Below are positions 45,745 through 53,728 of a stretch of 64,000 nucleotides of DNA, in pieces (positions within the stretch are counted from its first letter, which is position 1; every line of letters starts with the position of its first letter). Both the position numbers and the translations under genes were made by a program. Under the pieces are notes generated by a model. That model was not told the DNA's origin, searched no databases, and saw nothing but the letters and a program-made list of their open reading frames with translations. This stretch comes from an uncultured Methanobrevibacter sp. (GTDB lineage: Archaea; Methanobacteriota; Methanobacteria; Methanobacteriales; Methanobacteriaceae). The stretch covers positions 1-64,000 of the forward strand of contig ONSJ01000003.1 of the NCBI GenBank assembly GCA_900320515.1, in the 5' to 3' direction.

Positions 45745-45859
45745 AAAGTCACCATTAAAAAGAAAATCTTGAAAAAATTGAAAGTAGGCAAAAAAGTCAA
45801 ATATCAAGCAAAATATGGTAATTTAATAGTTAAAAAAACAGTTAAGGTTAAAAAAATAG
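45745..45859 (+). pseudogene. C-terminal remnant of an Ig-type adhesin
   Basis: The frame reads KVTIKKKILKKLKVGKKVKY...VKKTVKVKK, matching the last 38 residues of the 512-residue adhesin on the opposite strand. No upstream part remains. The stop codon is lost by one extra A in an A-run (AAAAAATAG). The downstream hairpin with T-run is retained. Confidence 0.8.
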
Positions 45860-45884
45860 GGGTTTTTGTCCCTTATTTTTTTAT
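45858..45884 (+). terminator. Hairpin with T-run after the adhesin remnant
   Basis: AGGG (45858-45861) pairs with CCCT (45870-45873), followed by TATTTTTTT. Left over from the lost adhesin gene, or now serving the TetR gene. Confidence 0.5.
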
Positions 45885-46140
45885 ATTCATTTTTCAACCA
45901 TATCTGCAGGACTATAAATCTCTTTGAACCATAATTATTATGTATTTTTAGGTATATAAGACTAACTTTTTAAATTTTTTAATATTTTAGTTTTATAATA
46001 CTAACTTTTGTTAATTTGTCATGAAGTTAGGTTTGTATGTCAGACGTTATTTTTCATTTTTCACACTGGAATCGATAAGATTATTAATTACAGTTTATCT
46101 GCCAATAGAAAATTAAATAGTTTAACCAGATTTGGAAAAA
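45885..46140. other. AT-rich intergenic region
   Basis: No gene or strong repeat is seen. Short T-rich stretches with 'ACTAACTTTT' occur twice (near 45961 and 46000). Confidence 0.4.
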
Positions 46141-46395
46141 CTATTGGTATACTTTTGAGCGGTCTTCAATACGTCCAATATATATGCAATTGTTTTCTAC
46201 TCTAAAACAGATTCTATAATTTCCTTTTCTTGCTCTTTTGTATTTTGGATATTTTTTTACTTTTTTATAGTTAGTGTCTTCTGGATTGTTTATTATTTCT
46301 TCTAATTTTTCACGGATTATTTTGTAAGCTATTGGATTTTTCTTTTTATAGTATTTCAATTGTTTTAAAGCAGAACGTTTAAATTCAAGTTCCAT
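46141..46395 (-). CDS. RelE/ParE-family toxin
   Basis: 84 residues (MELEFKRSALKQLKYYKKKN...). Basic, with the RelE/ParE core KRARKGNYRICFRVENNCIYIGRIEDRSKVY. Members are mRNA interferases or gyrase inhibitors; the KxR...Y layout fits RelE-like mRNases but the target is not certain. ATG 46395 lies just after the antitoxin stop; an alternative ATG at 46404 overlaps it. Second gene of a type II toxin-antitoxin operon. Confidence 0.85.
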   Translation of the reverse strand: MELEFKRSALKQLKYYKKKNPIAYKIIREKLEEIINNPEDTNYKKVKKYPKYKRARKGNYRICFRVENNCIYIGRIEDRSKVYQ

Positions 46396-46396
46396 A

Positions 46397-46618
46397 TTAA
46401 TCATCTAGATATGCATCAAGTTCGTCTAATGAAGAAAAGTGAACTCCTTCACCATTTGCAAATTCTTTATCTGCTTCAATTAAGTCTTTAATCTCCTGAT
46501 ATTCTTCATAATCATCTAATACTTTAGAGATAATGTCATTGAAAGAATCATTCTTATGTCCAATGTCTGCTAATCTTTCATGATTAAATAAACTGACTCT
46601 GATAGATTTTGTTTCCAT
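46397..46618 (-). CDS. Ribbon-helix-helix antitoxin
   Basis: 73 residues: the N-terminus METKSIRVSLFNHERLADIG...FNDIISKVLDD fits an Arc/MetJ-type DNA-binding fold, and the acidic C-terminus (ADKEFANGEGVHFSSLDELDAYLDD) is suited to wrap the toxin. It precedes the toxin gene and carries a GGTGATG ribosome binding site. A perfect 16-bp palindrome lies 49 bp upstream. Confidence 0.87.
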   Translation of the reverse strand: METKSIRVSLFNHERLADIGHKNDSFNDIISKVLDDYEEYQEIKDLIEADKEFANGEGVHFSSLDELDAYLDD

Positions 46619-46666
46619 TTATACATCACCAATAATATATTTTGTAGTTTTAAGTATATATAGTTT

Positions 46667-46682
46667 ACAAGGTATACCTTGT
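46667..46682. promoter_or_regulatory. Palindromic operator of the toxin-antitoxin operon
   Basis: ACAAGGTATACCTTGT is a perfect 16-bp palindrome lying directly upstream of an ACTATATATACTT TATA region (46650-46664 on the minus strand) in front of the antitoxin gene. It is the expected place for autoregulation by the antitoxin-toxin complex. Confidence 0.65.
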
Positions 46683-46817
46683 ATACATAATCAACAATAT
46701 TGCTCAATTTTATATTTTTTTTGTATATGGCAAAAAATATTAATATCAGTTTATGTGCCTATTGTTTTTTAAATCGTTATATATTTATATATTCTTTTAT
46801 AGACTTTTAAGCAGGAA

Positions 46818-46872
46818 TTGAATGTTTTAACTGGAAAAATCGTCTTTTAGATTGTTTGTATAGAATAAAACA
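46818..46872 (+). promoter_or_regulatory. Bipartite adhesin promoter, copy 1
   Basis: TTGAATGTTTTA (46818-46829) and ATTGTTTGTATAGAATAAAA plus CA (46851-46872), 52 nt before the adhesin ATG. The ATAAAACA part serves as the TATA box. Shared with three other adhesins downstream. Confidence 0.6.
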
Positions 46873-46923
46873 AGATTCTTGAAAAAAATATTTATCATGA
46901 TAAAAAAAGGGAGAATGGAATCA

Positions 46924-49032
46924 ATGAAATACAAAAAAAGCATAATCGTATTATTGCTTGCTATTTTTCTATTCAGCATAACTACTGTTTGTGCAAGTGA
47001 AATAGATACTCCAATAGCCAGTGAGGATACAAATCAAATTGAATTATCCGTAAATGATGAAATGTCTATGGATAATCGGCAAACAAGTGAAGAAAAATTA
47101 GAATTGGGTGTTGATGATGAAAGTTTAAGTGAAAAAACCGATACGGACATATTGGATGATTCACCGGCAACATATTCTGATTTGGCTGTAGAGATCAATA
47201 ATCCCGGAAATGTCATATTAACACATAAGAACTATACTTATGATGATGGTGCTGGAGCCATTGAAATTAATGAGGAAAATAAGGTCATTGACGGTAACGG
47301 TGCAGTCATTGACATGGCAGGATCAGCAATCCGTGCATTTACAGTATCCTCTTCCGGAGTAACAATTAAAAACCTAACCATTAAAAACGCCAACTTTAGC
47401 GGAACCGGCGGTGCAGTCTTCTTTAAACTTTCAGGCACAGTGTTAAACTGTAATTTCACAAACAACTCAGCCAGCAATGGAGGCGCCATTCGCACAAACA
47501 CTATGGGTTACGGCAAGTTAATCGGATGCAGCTTTACCGACAATTCTGCCTTTAATGGAGGCGCAGTCAACATGTATGCCGGCACTATTGAAAAATGCAG
47601 TTTTACAGGAAACACTGCAACAAACGTAGGAGGAGCAGTTGTAATTTCTGAAGGAGGAAGCCTTACAGATTGCAGTTTCACAGGAAACACCGCTTTGGAA
47701 GGCGGTGCCCTCAACATATATACAGGCAATATTGAAAACTGCAATTTCACAGGAAACAATGCAACCAAGGGTTCTGCAATTAAATTAAACGGCGGTTCAG
47801 ACACCATCATTTCCCATTCCCTCTTTTTAAACAACAGGGCAGATGCAAGTGCCGATGATCCCTTAAATGTAACTGTAAAGGGAAACACAATTGAAATCAC
47901 CTTTATGGGCCAGAACAACCTTTTAAATGCAATACGTTCCAATAACGGCATTAACTTTACCGATGTGACCTATTGGGGAAGTGAGGGAATTTCCAATACC
48001 GGTGCCGATTCCATTATCCTATCTCCGTTAAATTATGAGGCCGGCCAGAGCATAAGCGTCATCGGAGTTGTCAACGGCAACATCATTAAGACATGCAAGC
48101 CCACAGATGAAAACGGAAAAATCATTCTGGAAAACATGAGCAATTATTATCTTGTCATTCGCCATGACACCGATTCCTACTACACTGAAGCTGAAAAGAC
48201 AATCGCAAACATGAAATGCTATGTAAACATCACATCCCAGACAACAAACGACAGGACTGTAAACATCACAGCAAAATCCAACATCTACAGCGAGGTCATG
48301 CCCGGCGGACTGATGTTCTGCCTGCCTAAAATGAACGTTACCGCAGAATATGCCGGCAACGGAACCTGGTGGACAGCATACATATTTAGAGATTATGCAA
48401 CCTATGAAATCACCGGATTTTATGTCGGACTGGACAATGTGACCGTCGGCAATGCAACCATAACCGTAAATAAGGTCAATACCATATTGACTGCAGATGC
48501 GGTTACCGCAACCTACAACATAAACAGGGATTTGGTTATTACATTAAAGGACGCCAACGGAAACGCTATAAGCAGTGCAAAATTGATTGTTAATTTGAAA
48601 GGAGTTAGAGAATATATCACCGATGCCAACGGCCAGATAAAAGTTTCAACAGCCGGATTGACCCCTAAAACCTATACCGCCAAAATCACTTTTGCGGGAA
48701 ATGAAAACTGCCTTGGATCTTCAGCCAACGTAAATGTAATCATCAAGAAGGCAGCCCTAAAGATAATCGCCAAAAAGAAAACATTCCGGAAAGCCAAAAA
48801 GGTCAAAAAATACACAGTAACACTAAAAGCCAACAGCAAAGCACTGGCAAAAGTAAAACTCACCTTAAAAGTCAAGGGCAAAACCTACAAGGCAAAAACC
48901 AACGCCAAAGGTAAAGCAACCTTTAAAATCAAAAACCTTAAGAAAAAGGGCAAATACACAGCCAAAGTCACCTTCAAGGGCAACAAGTACTACAAGAAGG
49001 CAAGCAAAAAAGTTAAAATCACTATAAAGTAA
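46924..49032 (+). CDS. Adhesin-like protein, short beta-helix plus basic C-terminus (702 aa)
   Basis: Start at 46924 (MKYKKSIIVLLLAIFLFSI), which gives a direct signal peptide and matches the paralogue at 50352; GGGAG lies upstream. After an acidic linker come beta-helix coils (GGAVFFKLSGTVLNCNFTNNSA and similar, residues about 105-310), a conserved NNLLNAIRSN...VTYWG capping segment, two Ig-like regions with an EAGQSISV/GLDNVTV pattern, a Big-type repeat (ADAVTATYNINRDLVITLKD), and the basic terminal module (KKTFRKAKKVKKYTVTLKA...KKVKITIK). Exported surface protein, ligand unknown. Confidence 0.9.
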   Translation: MKYKKSIIVLLLAIFLFSITTVCASEIDTPIASEDTNQIELSVNDEMSMDNRQTSEEKLELGVDDESLSEKTDTDILDDSPATYSDLAVEINNPGNVILTHKNYTYDDGAGAIEINEENKVIDGNGAVIDMAGSAIRAFTVSSSGVTIKNLTIKNANFSGTGGAVFFKLSGTVLNCNFTNNSASNGGAIRTNTMGYGKLIGCSFTDNSAFNGGAVNMYAGTIEKCSFTGNTATNVGGAVVISEGGSLTDCSFTGNTALEGGALNIYTGNIENCNFTGNNATKGSAIKLNGGSDTIISHSLFLNNRADASADDPLNVTVKGNTIEITFMGQNNLLNAIRSNNGINFTDVTYWGSEGISNTGADSIILSPLNYEAGQSISVIGVVNGNIIKTCKPTDENGKIILENMSNYYLVIRHDTDSYYTEAEKTIANMKCYVNITSQTTNDRTVNITAKSNIYSEVMPGGLMFCLPKMNVTAEYAGNGTWWTAYIFRDYATYEITGFYVGLDNVTVGNATITVNKVNTILTADAVTATYNINRDLVITLKDANGNAISSAKLIVNLKGVREYITDANGQIKVSTAGLTPKTYTAKITFAGNENCLGSSANVNVIIKKAALKIIAKKKTFRKAKKVKKYTVTLKANSKALAKVKLTLKVKGKTYKAKTNAKGKATFKIKNLKKKGKYTAKVTFKGNKYYKKASKKVKITIK

Positions 49033-49067
49033 GTGTTTCACCAACACTTGCTTATTTTAATCTTTTT
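49029..49067 (+). terminator. Terminator at the adhesin stop codon
   Basis: AAGTGTT (49031-49037) pairs with AACACTT (49043-49049); TAA stop is at 49030-49032; a T-rich stretch follows. Confidence 0.6.
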
Positions 49068-49242
49068 TCACACCGCATTATCGATAAATATCAGTTTATA
49101 GGCTAATTTTTTACTATTATACGGTTTAACTTGTAAATAGGTTTTCTTAATTGCAGAAAAAAGTTGAGACATAAATAATTATAAAAAACTATCTGTTAAA
49201 TAATTCAAACAATTTCATTAAAAAAAGAAAAATTTACTGAAT

Positions 49243-49626
49243 TTAAGCAGTTGCAAATTCAGTTTCCATAGAAGGTATATTTGAATAGTTGCTGGTAAAT
49301 GATTCTAAAACAGGAGTCTGTTCGCTATTGTGTAACATAACCTTAAAGTTAGCACATACACATATGGATTTATCATCCACTGAAACACTCATTTTAAAAT
49401 CAATTAAATTCTTCAAACTATATTTTGGAACATTTAGTCTTTTGGAAGCATCAAGAATCTCTAAAGACACTGGAACATTATCTTCATCAAAATCCAACAA
49501 AACCCCTTCATCCATTTCAACAGTCTTATCATATTTAAATGGTCTGGTAACTTTAATTGCCAAAACATCATATGCATAATCATATCTGTAATCCACTTCA
49601 AAAGAATTATCTGCGTTTCCTTTCAT
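49243..49626 (-). CDS. DUF2283-family protein
   Basis: About 127 residues from ATG 49626 (MKGNADNSFEVDYRYDYAYD). The DUF2283 region reads YRYDYAYDVLAIKVTRPF...EMDEGVLLDFDEDNVPVSLEILDASKRL. AGAGGAGAG lies just upstream, which supports this start over the longer frame to 49668. Members are frequently paired with DUF4258 proteins in arrangements resembling toxin-antitoxin loci; that pairing is present here, with a 20-bp overlap. Confidence 0.8.
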   Translation of the reverse strand: MKGNADNSFEVDYRYDYAYDVLAIKVTRPFKYDKTVEMDEGVLLDFDEDNVPVSLEILDASKRLNVPKYSLKNLIDFKMSVSVDDKSICVCANFKVMLHNSEQTPVLESFTSNYSNIPSMETEFATA

Positions 49627-49939
49627 GTTCTCTCCTCTTCTTTTCTTCTGGATAAACAGTGATGACACTTACATTTTCATCATCACTAATTTCAATAATC
49701 ACATACAAATCCATTGTCGGCTTTGTTTCATGCGGATATATTAGCTTAAAACGATTATAATAGGTTTTAGAAATCGATAATGGAATCTTATTAATTAGAC
49801 AATCTACAGTGTAATTAATTTTAAAATCTCTTTCTAACCAGCGTTCTTCCACATGAGGAATGATTTTTAAGTTATCGGGGTCTTGTGATTTTAAAATTTC
49901 TCGAGCTTCATCGATATTATAATCTCGCACGAAAATCAC
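49607..49939 (-). CDS. DUF4258-like protein
   Basis: 110 residues: IIPHVEERWLERDFKI, SKTYYNRFKLIYPHETKPTMDLYVIIEISDDENVSVITVYPEE and a basic tail KKRREHERKRR. The 'H...R' followed by a beta-rich half resembles DUF4258, a RelE-like compact fold, but similarity is by eye. Upstream partner of the DUF2283 gene and probably its toxin or effector counterpart. Confidence 0.6.
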   Translation of the reverse strand: MIFVRDYNIDEAREILKSQDPDNLKIIPHVEERWLERDFKINYTVDCLINKIPLSISKTYYNRFKLIYPHETKPTMDLYVIIEISDDENVSVITVYPEEKKRREHERKRR

Positions 49940-50290
49940 ATACCATAAAATCTAATTAATAATTATAATCCAATTCTTATTTAATACTTTCTAATGCCTT
50001 AAATAAATATTGATTTCTTCTTGTTAAATTTTGTTTTGAAGTTTATGATTAATGGATATAAGATGAAAAGAACATTCTCCTAAATTCGATATTTTTACTG
50101 AAATATAATGCAGATTCATTGGGAATTGAGATTAGTAGTTATATTGATGATATTGTAAAATGAGATCAATTGAATTCAGTTTTTTCTAATGTTTATTATT
50201 TTTTCACAATCAAGTAGTTAGACTTATTAATATCAGTTTATAAACTCTTAACTAATGAATGAAAATTTTAAACTCAAAAACACCTTGAAA
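49940..50290. other. Intergenic region before the 1054-aa adhesin
   Basis: AT-rich and gene-free. It holds AATATCAGTTTAT near 50228-50241, a 13-mer also found near 46742 (upstream of the first plus-strand adhesin) and near 49087. Confidence 0.4.
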
Positions 50291-50312
50291 ATTGTTTGTT
50301 TAGAATAAAACA
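50291..50312 (+). promoter_or_regulatory. Shared adhesin promoter element, copy 2
   Basis: ATTGTTTGTTTAGAATAAAA plus CA, 40 nt before the ATG. Differs from copy 1 at one position. The upstream TTGAATGTTTTA box is not clearly present here. Confidence 0.6.
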
Positions 50313-50351
50313 TTATTTTTAAAAATATTTATCTTAAAAAATGGAGGAAGC

Positions 50352-53300
50352 ATGAAGTACAAAAAAAGCATAATCATAATAATGTTAACTATTTTTATAT
50401 TTGCAATTGCATCAGCAAGCGCAAGTGACGTGAATGAAACGGCAATAGCTAGTGAAGATACAACCGCAATAGAATTATCTCAAAGCGATGATATAACCGT
50501 AACAGATGAAACTCAAAAAACAATCCAAACAAATGACACTGAAATACTAACTGCAAGTGATGAGGAAACCACAGCTACTCAAAATAATCCGGATACATTA
50601 AGTCTTGAAGAAAAGACATACGCAGATTTATCCAATGCCATTGGCTCTGGAGGAGATATAAATTTACAACCGGCTAATTACAAATATAATGGAGAAAGTG
50701 ACACCATTACAATCACAACTCCAGGTATTATCAACGGTAACGGCGCAATAATAGACATGGCAGGATCAACAATCCATGCATTCAACGTACAGACTTCCGG
50801 AGTAACATTTAAAAATCTAACTATTAAAAACGCTAACTATAATGGTGATGGTGGAGCAATTTACTTTAGTAGCTCTGCTAGTTCTGGTACTGTTGAAAAT
50901 TGTAATTTCACTAACAACTCTGCTAAGTATGGTGGTGCTATCGACTTTGAAGGTTCTGGTACTGTATCAAATTGTAATTTTACTAATAACCAAGCATCAT
51001 ATGAGGGCGGTGCTATCTGGATGATTTCTGGTACTGTAACAAATTGTAATTTTACTGATAACTCTGCAACAACATATCAAGGAGGAGCTATAAGAATGTA
51101 TTCTGGTACTGTAACAAATTGTAATTTTACTAATAACCAAGCAACAACCAAAGGTGGTGCAATTTGGTTTGGTAGCAATGGTAATGTAACAAATTGTAAT
51201 TTCACTGGCAATAATGCAACTACCGGTTCTGCAATTTACTTCTACAGTACTTCAGCTACTAAAACTGTTTCCAATTCTATTTTCTTAAACAATAGGGCAA
51301 ATGCAGGAGCTTTAGATGTAGTTAAAAATGATAATAATATTACAATCACATTCACAGGTCAGAATAATCTTTTAAATGCAATTTATTCTAGAGAGGATGC
51401 TGAAGTTGCTTTTTACAATGTGACATATTGGGGAGCAGATGGAATTACAACAGTCAGTGCTAAATTGTCCGGATCCAATAAGGAAGAGGGTCAAAACATC
51501 ACTGTTAAAGGTGTTGTTAATGGAAAGATTATAGATAAAATTAACGGCACTGACGAAAACGGTGAAATAGTTTTAGATGATGCTGGTGATTATTGGATTA
51601 TCGTTAGCCATAAAGGTGATTTATACTACACAGAAATTGCTGAAACATTATTCACAAACATGAAATTATATGCAAATGTGACTTCTCTTACAACCAACAA
51701 CAAGACTGTTAACATCACTGCAAAATCAAATATTTTCAGTGAAGTTATGCCAGGTAAATTACTATTTATCTTGCCAAACGGTGAAAATATTACTGCAAAT
51801 TATGCAGGTAACGGAACCTGGTGGGCAGTACACACATTTGATGATTATATAGATTATCAGGTGAACGCATCATATGTCGGATTAAGCAATGTAATTATCA
51901 GCAATGCCACCATAAGCATCACTAGGGCCAATTCAACTGTTAATGTCAGTGATGTTGTTTTGAATTATGGTGAAGCCAAAAATGTCACTGTTACAGCCGA
52001 AGGCGCAACTGGAATCACAGCTAAAATTAACGATACCAACGTTACTGTTGTCAATAATTTTACAATTCCAATTTCAGGCTTGGCTGCAGGCAACTACACA
52101 TTAACAGTAACCACAATAGCTGATGAGGACCATAACCCTGTAACTAAAACAGTCAAAATCACTGTAAACAAGGCGCATACTGAAATTCTCATAGTCAATG
52201 AAACCATTGATTTGAAAGTCGGTGATGAAACTATTGTTGCTACTTTGACTCCTGCTGATGCAGGCAATGTTACTTTTACATCAAGTAATGTTTCTGTTGT
52301 TGATTTTGATGATGAAGGCAATGTTATTGCTCAAGGTAAAGGCCAGGCAATCATCACTGTTTCCTTTGCAGGTAATAATAATTATGCGCCAGCCGAAAAC
52401 AAGACAATCACCGTAACTGTTAGCTTGAATGATGCAAGCGTCACTGTTGATAAGGATGCTTTGGATTTGAAAATTTATGAAACATATGCAATTAATGCCA
52501 CTAAACATCCTGATACAATATTGCTTGATATCACTTACACATCCAGCAATAGCTCTGTTGCCACTGTAGATGAAAAAGGAATCGTCACTGCTGTCGGCGT
52601 AGGCAGTGCAGTCATCACTGTTGAAGTCGGGGATGATGAAATCTATGCTAAAAATTCAACAACAGTCAAGGTTACCGTAAGCAAAGTTCCAACAGAAATT
52701 GCCGCAGACCCAATCGCTGCAACATACAATGCCAATAAGGATTTGGTGATTACATTAAAAGACAGTAATGGAAATCCAATTGGTGGCTTAAACATCACCG
52801 TTGATTTGAACGGCACTAAAAACTACACAACAGACACTAACGGCCAGGTCAAGATATCCACCAAAGGACTGGCTGCAAACATATATGATGTCCTGATAAG
52901 CTTCAACGGCACTGATAATTACCTGAACTCATCAAATACAACAACTGTAAGCATCTACAAGGAATCAAGCAGAGTTGATACCAAACCACTGACAACAGAC
53001 TATAACGTGCACAAATACCTGGTTGTCGGCCTCAAGGACAATGAGGGAAATCCTATCAGAAACGCCGATGCATCTATAGAAATCCACGGCGTCACCTACA
53101 AGTGCAGAAGCGACGATGCGGGAGATGCAAGACTGATCATCAGACTGAATCCCGGCACTTATACCGCCAAAATCACCTTCGACAATGTCAACTACACAGG
53201 ATTTACACAATACGTCACAGTAATCGTCAAAAAGCTAACACCAAAACTGACCGCCAAAAAGAAAACATTCAAGAAATCCAAAAAGGTCAAAAAATACACA

Positions 53301-53516
53301 GTAACACTAAAAGCCAACAACAAAGCACTGGCAAAAGTAAAACTCACCTTAAAAGTCAAAGGCAAAACCTACAAGGCAAAAACCAACGCCAAAGGAAAGG
53401 CAACATTTAAAATCAAAAACCTTAAGAAAAAGGGCAAATACAGAGCAACAGTCAAGTTTGCAGGAAACACCTACTACAACAAAATCACCAAGAAAGTTAA
53501 AATCACAGTAAAGTAG
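50352..53516 (+). CDS. Adhesin-like protein, beta-helix plus bacterial Ig-like (Big_2) repeats (1054 aa)
   Basis: Signal peptide MKYKKSIIIIMLTIFIFAIA...SASD, GGAGG ribosome binding site 5 nt upstream. Beta-helix coils (GGAIYFSSSA, GGAIWMISG, GGAIRMYSG) occupy residues about 130-320, followed by the NNLLNAIYS...VTYWG cap and an Ig-like region. Two Big_2-type domains follow (DLKVGDETIVATLTP...GKGQAIITVSF and DLKIYETYAINATK...GVGSAVITVEV), then two Ig-like repeats and the basic terminal module (KKSKKVKKYTVTLKA, KTYKAKTNAKGKATF, KKVKITVK). It is the only adhesin here with Big_2 domains, a mosaic gain. Confidence 0.9.
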   Translation: MKYKKSIIIIMLTIFIFAIASASASDVNETAIASEDTTAIELSQSDDITVTDETQKTIQTNDTEILTASDEETTATQNNPDTLSLEEKTYADLSNAIGSGGDINLQPANYKYNGESDTITITTPGIINGNGAIIDMAGSTIHAFNVQTSGVTFKNLTIKNANYNGDGGAIYFSSSASSGTVENCNFTNNSAKYGGAIDFEGSGTVSNCNFTNNQASYEGGAIWMISGTVTNCNFTDNSATTYQGGAIRMYSGTVTNCNFTNNQATTKGGAIWFGSNGNVTNCNFTGNNATTGSAIYFYSTSATKTVSNSIFLNNRANAGALDVVKNDNNITITFTGQNNLLNAIYSREDAEVAFYNVTYWGADGITTVSAKLSGSNKEEGQNITVKGVVNGKIIDKINGTDENGEIVLDDAGDYWIIVSHKGDLYYTEIAETLFTNMKLYANVTSLTTNNKTVNITAKSNIFSEVMPGKLLFILPNGENITANYAGNGTWWAVHTFDDYIDYQVNASYVGLSNVIISNATISITRANSTVNVSDVVLNYGEAKNVTVTAEGATGITAKINDTNVTVVNNFTIPISGLAAGNYTLTVTTIADEDHNPVTKTVKITVNKAHTEILIVNETIDLKVGDETIVATLTPADAGNVTFTSSNVSVVDFDDEGNVIAQGKGQAIITVSFAGNNNYAPAENKTITVTVSLNDASVTVDKDALDLKIYETYAINATKHPDTILLDITYTSSNSSVATVDEKGIVTAVGVGSAVITVEVGDDEIYAKNSTTVKVTVSKVPTEIAADPIAATYNANKDLVITLKDSNGNPIGGLNITVDLNGTKNYTTDTNGQVKISTKGLAANIYDVLISFNGTDNYLNSSNTTTVSIYKESSRVDTKPLTTDYNVHKYLVVGLKDNEGNPIRNADASIEIHGVTYKCRSDDAGDARLIIRLNPGTYTAKITFDNVNYTGFTQYVTVIVKKLTPKLTAKKKTFKKSKKVKKYTVTLKANNKALAKVKLTLKVKGKTYKAKTNAKGKATFKIKNLKKKGKYRATVKFAGNTYYNKITKKVKITVK

Positions 53517-53545
53517 GCTTTAAAGCCTACCCCATTCTTTTTTTA
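53513..53545 (+). terminator. Perfect-palindrome terminator containing the stop codon
   Basis: GTAGGCTTTAAAGCCTAC (53513-53530) includes the TAG stop (53514-53516) and is followed by a run of T. Confidence 0.7.
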
Positions 53546-53640
53546 AACCACACAAGTGATACAGGACCAAACAGCACATAAACTCTCCCACACAATCATG
53601 GTCAAATATTTATATACAGTGAAACAGAATTTTAATTGTA

Positions 53641-53698
53641 TTGAATGTTTTATCTTAAAACAATGAATTTAAAAATTGTTCGTTCAATATAAAACATT
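53641..53698 (+). promoter_or_regulatory. Bipartite adhesin promoter, copy 3
   Basis: TTGAATGTTTTA (53641-53652) and ATTGTTCGTTCAATATAAAA plus CA (53675-53696), 33 nt before the start codon. AATGTTTTA and TAAAACATT in the two boxes are exact inverse copies. Confidence 0.65.
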
Positions 53699-53728
53699 TT
53701 TACTAAAATATTATTCATGAGGGAGAAA

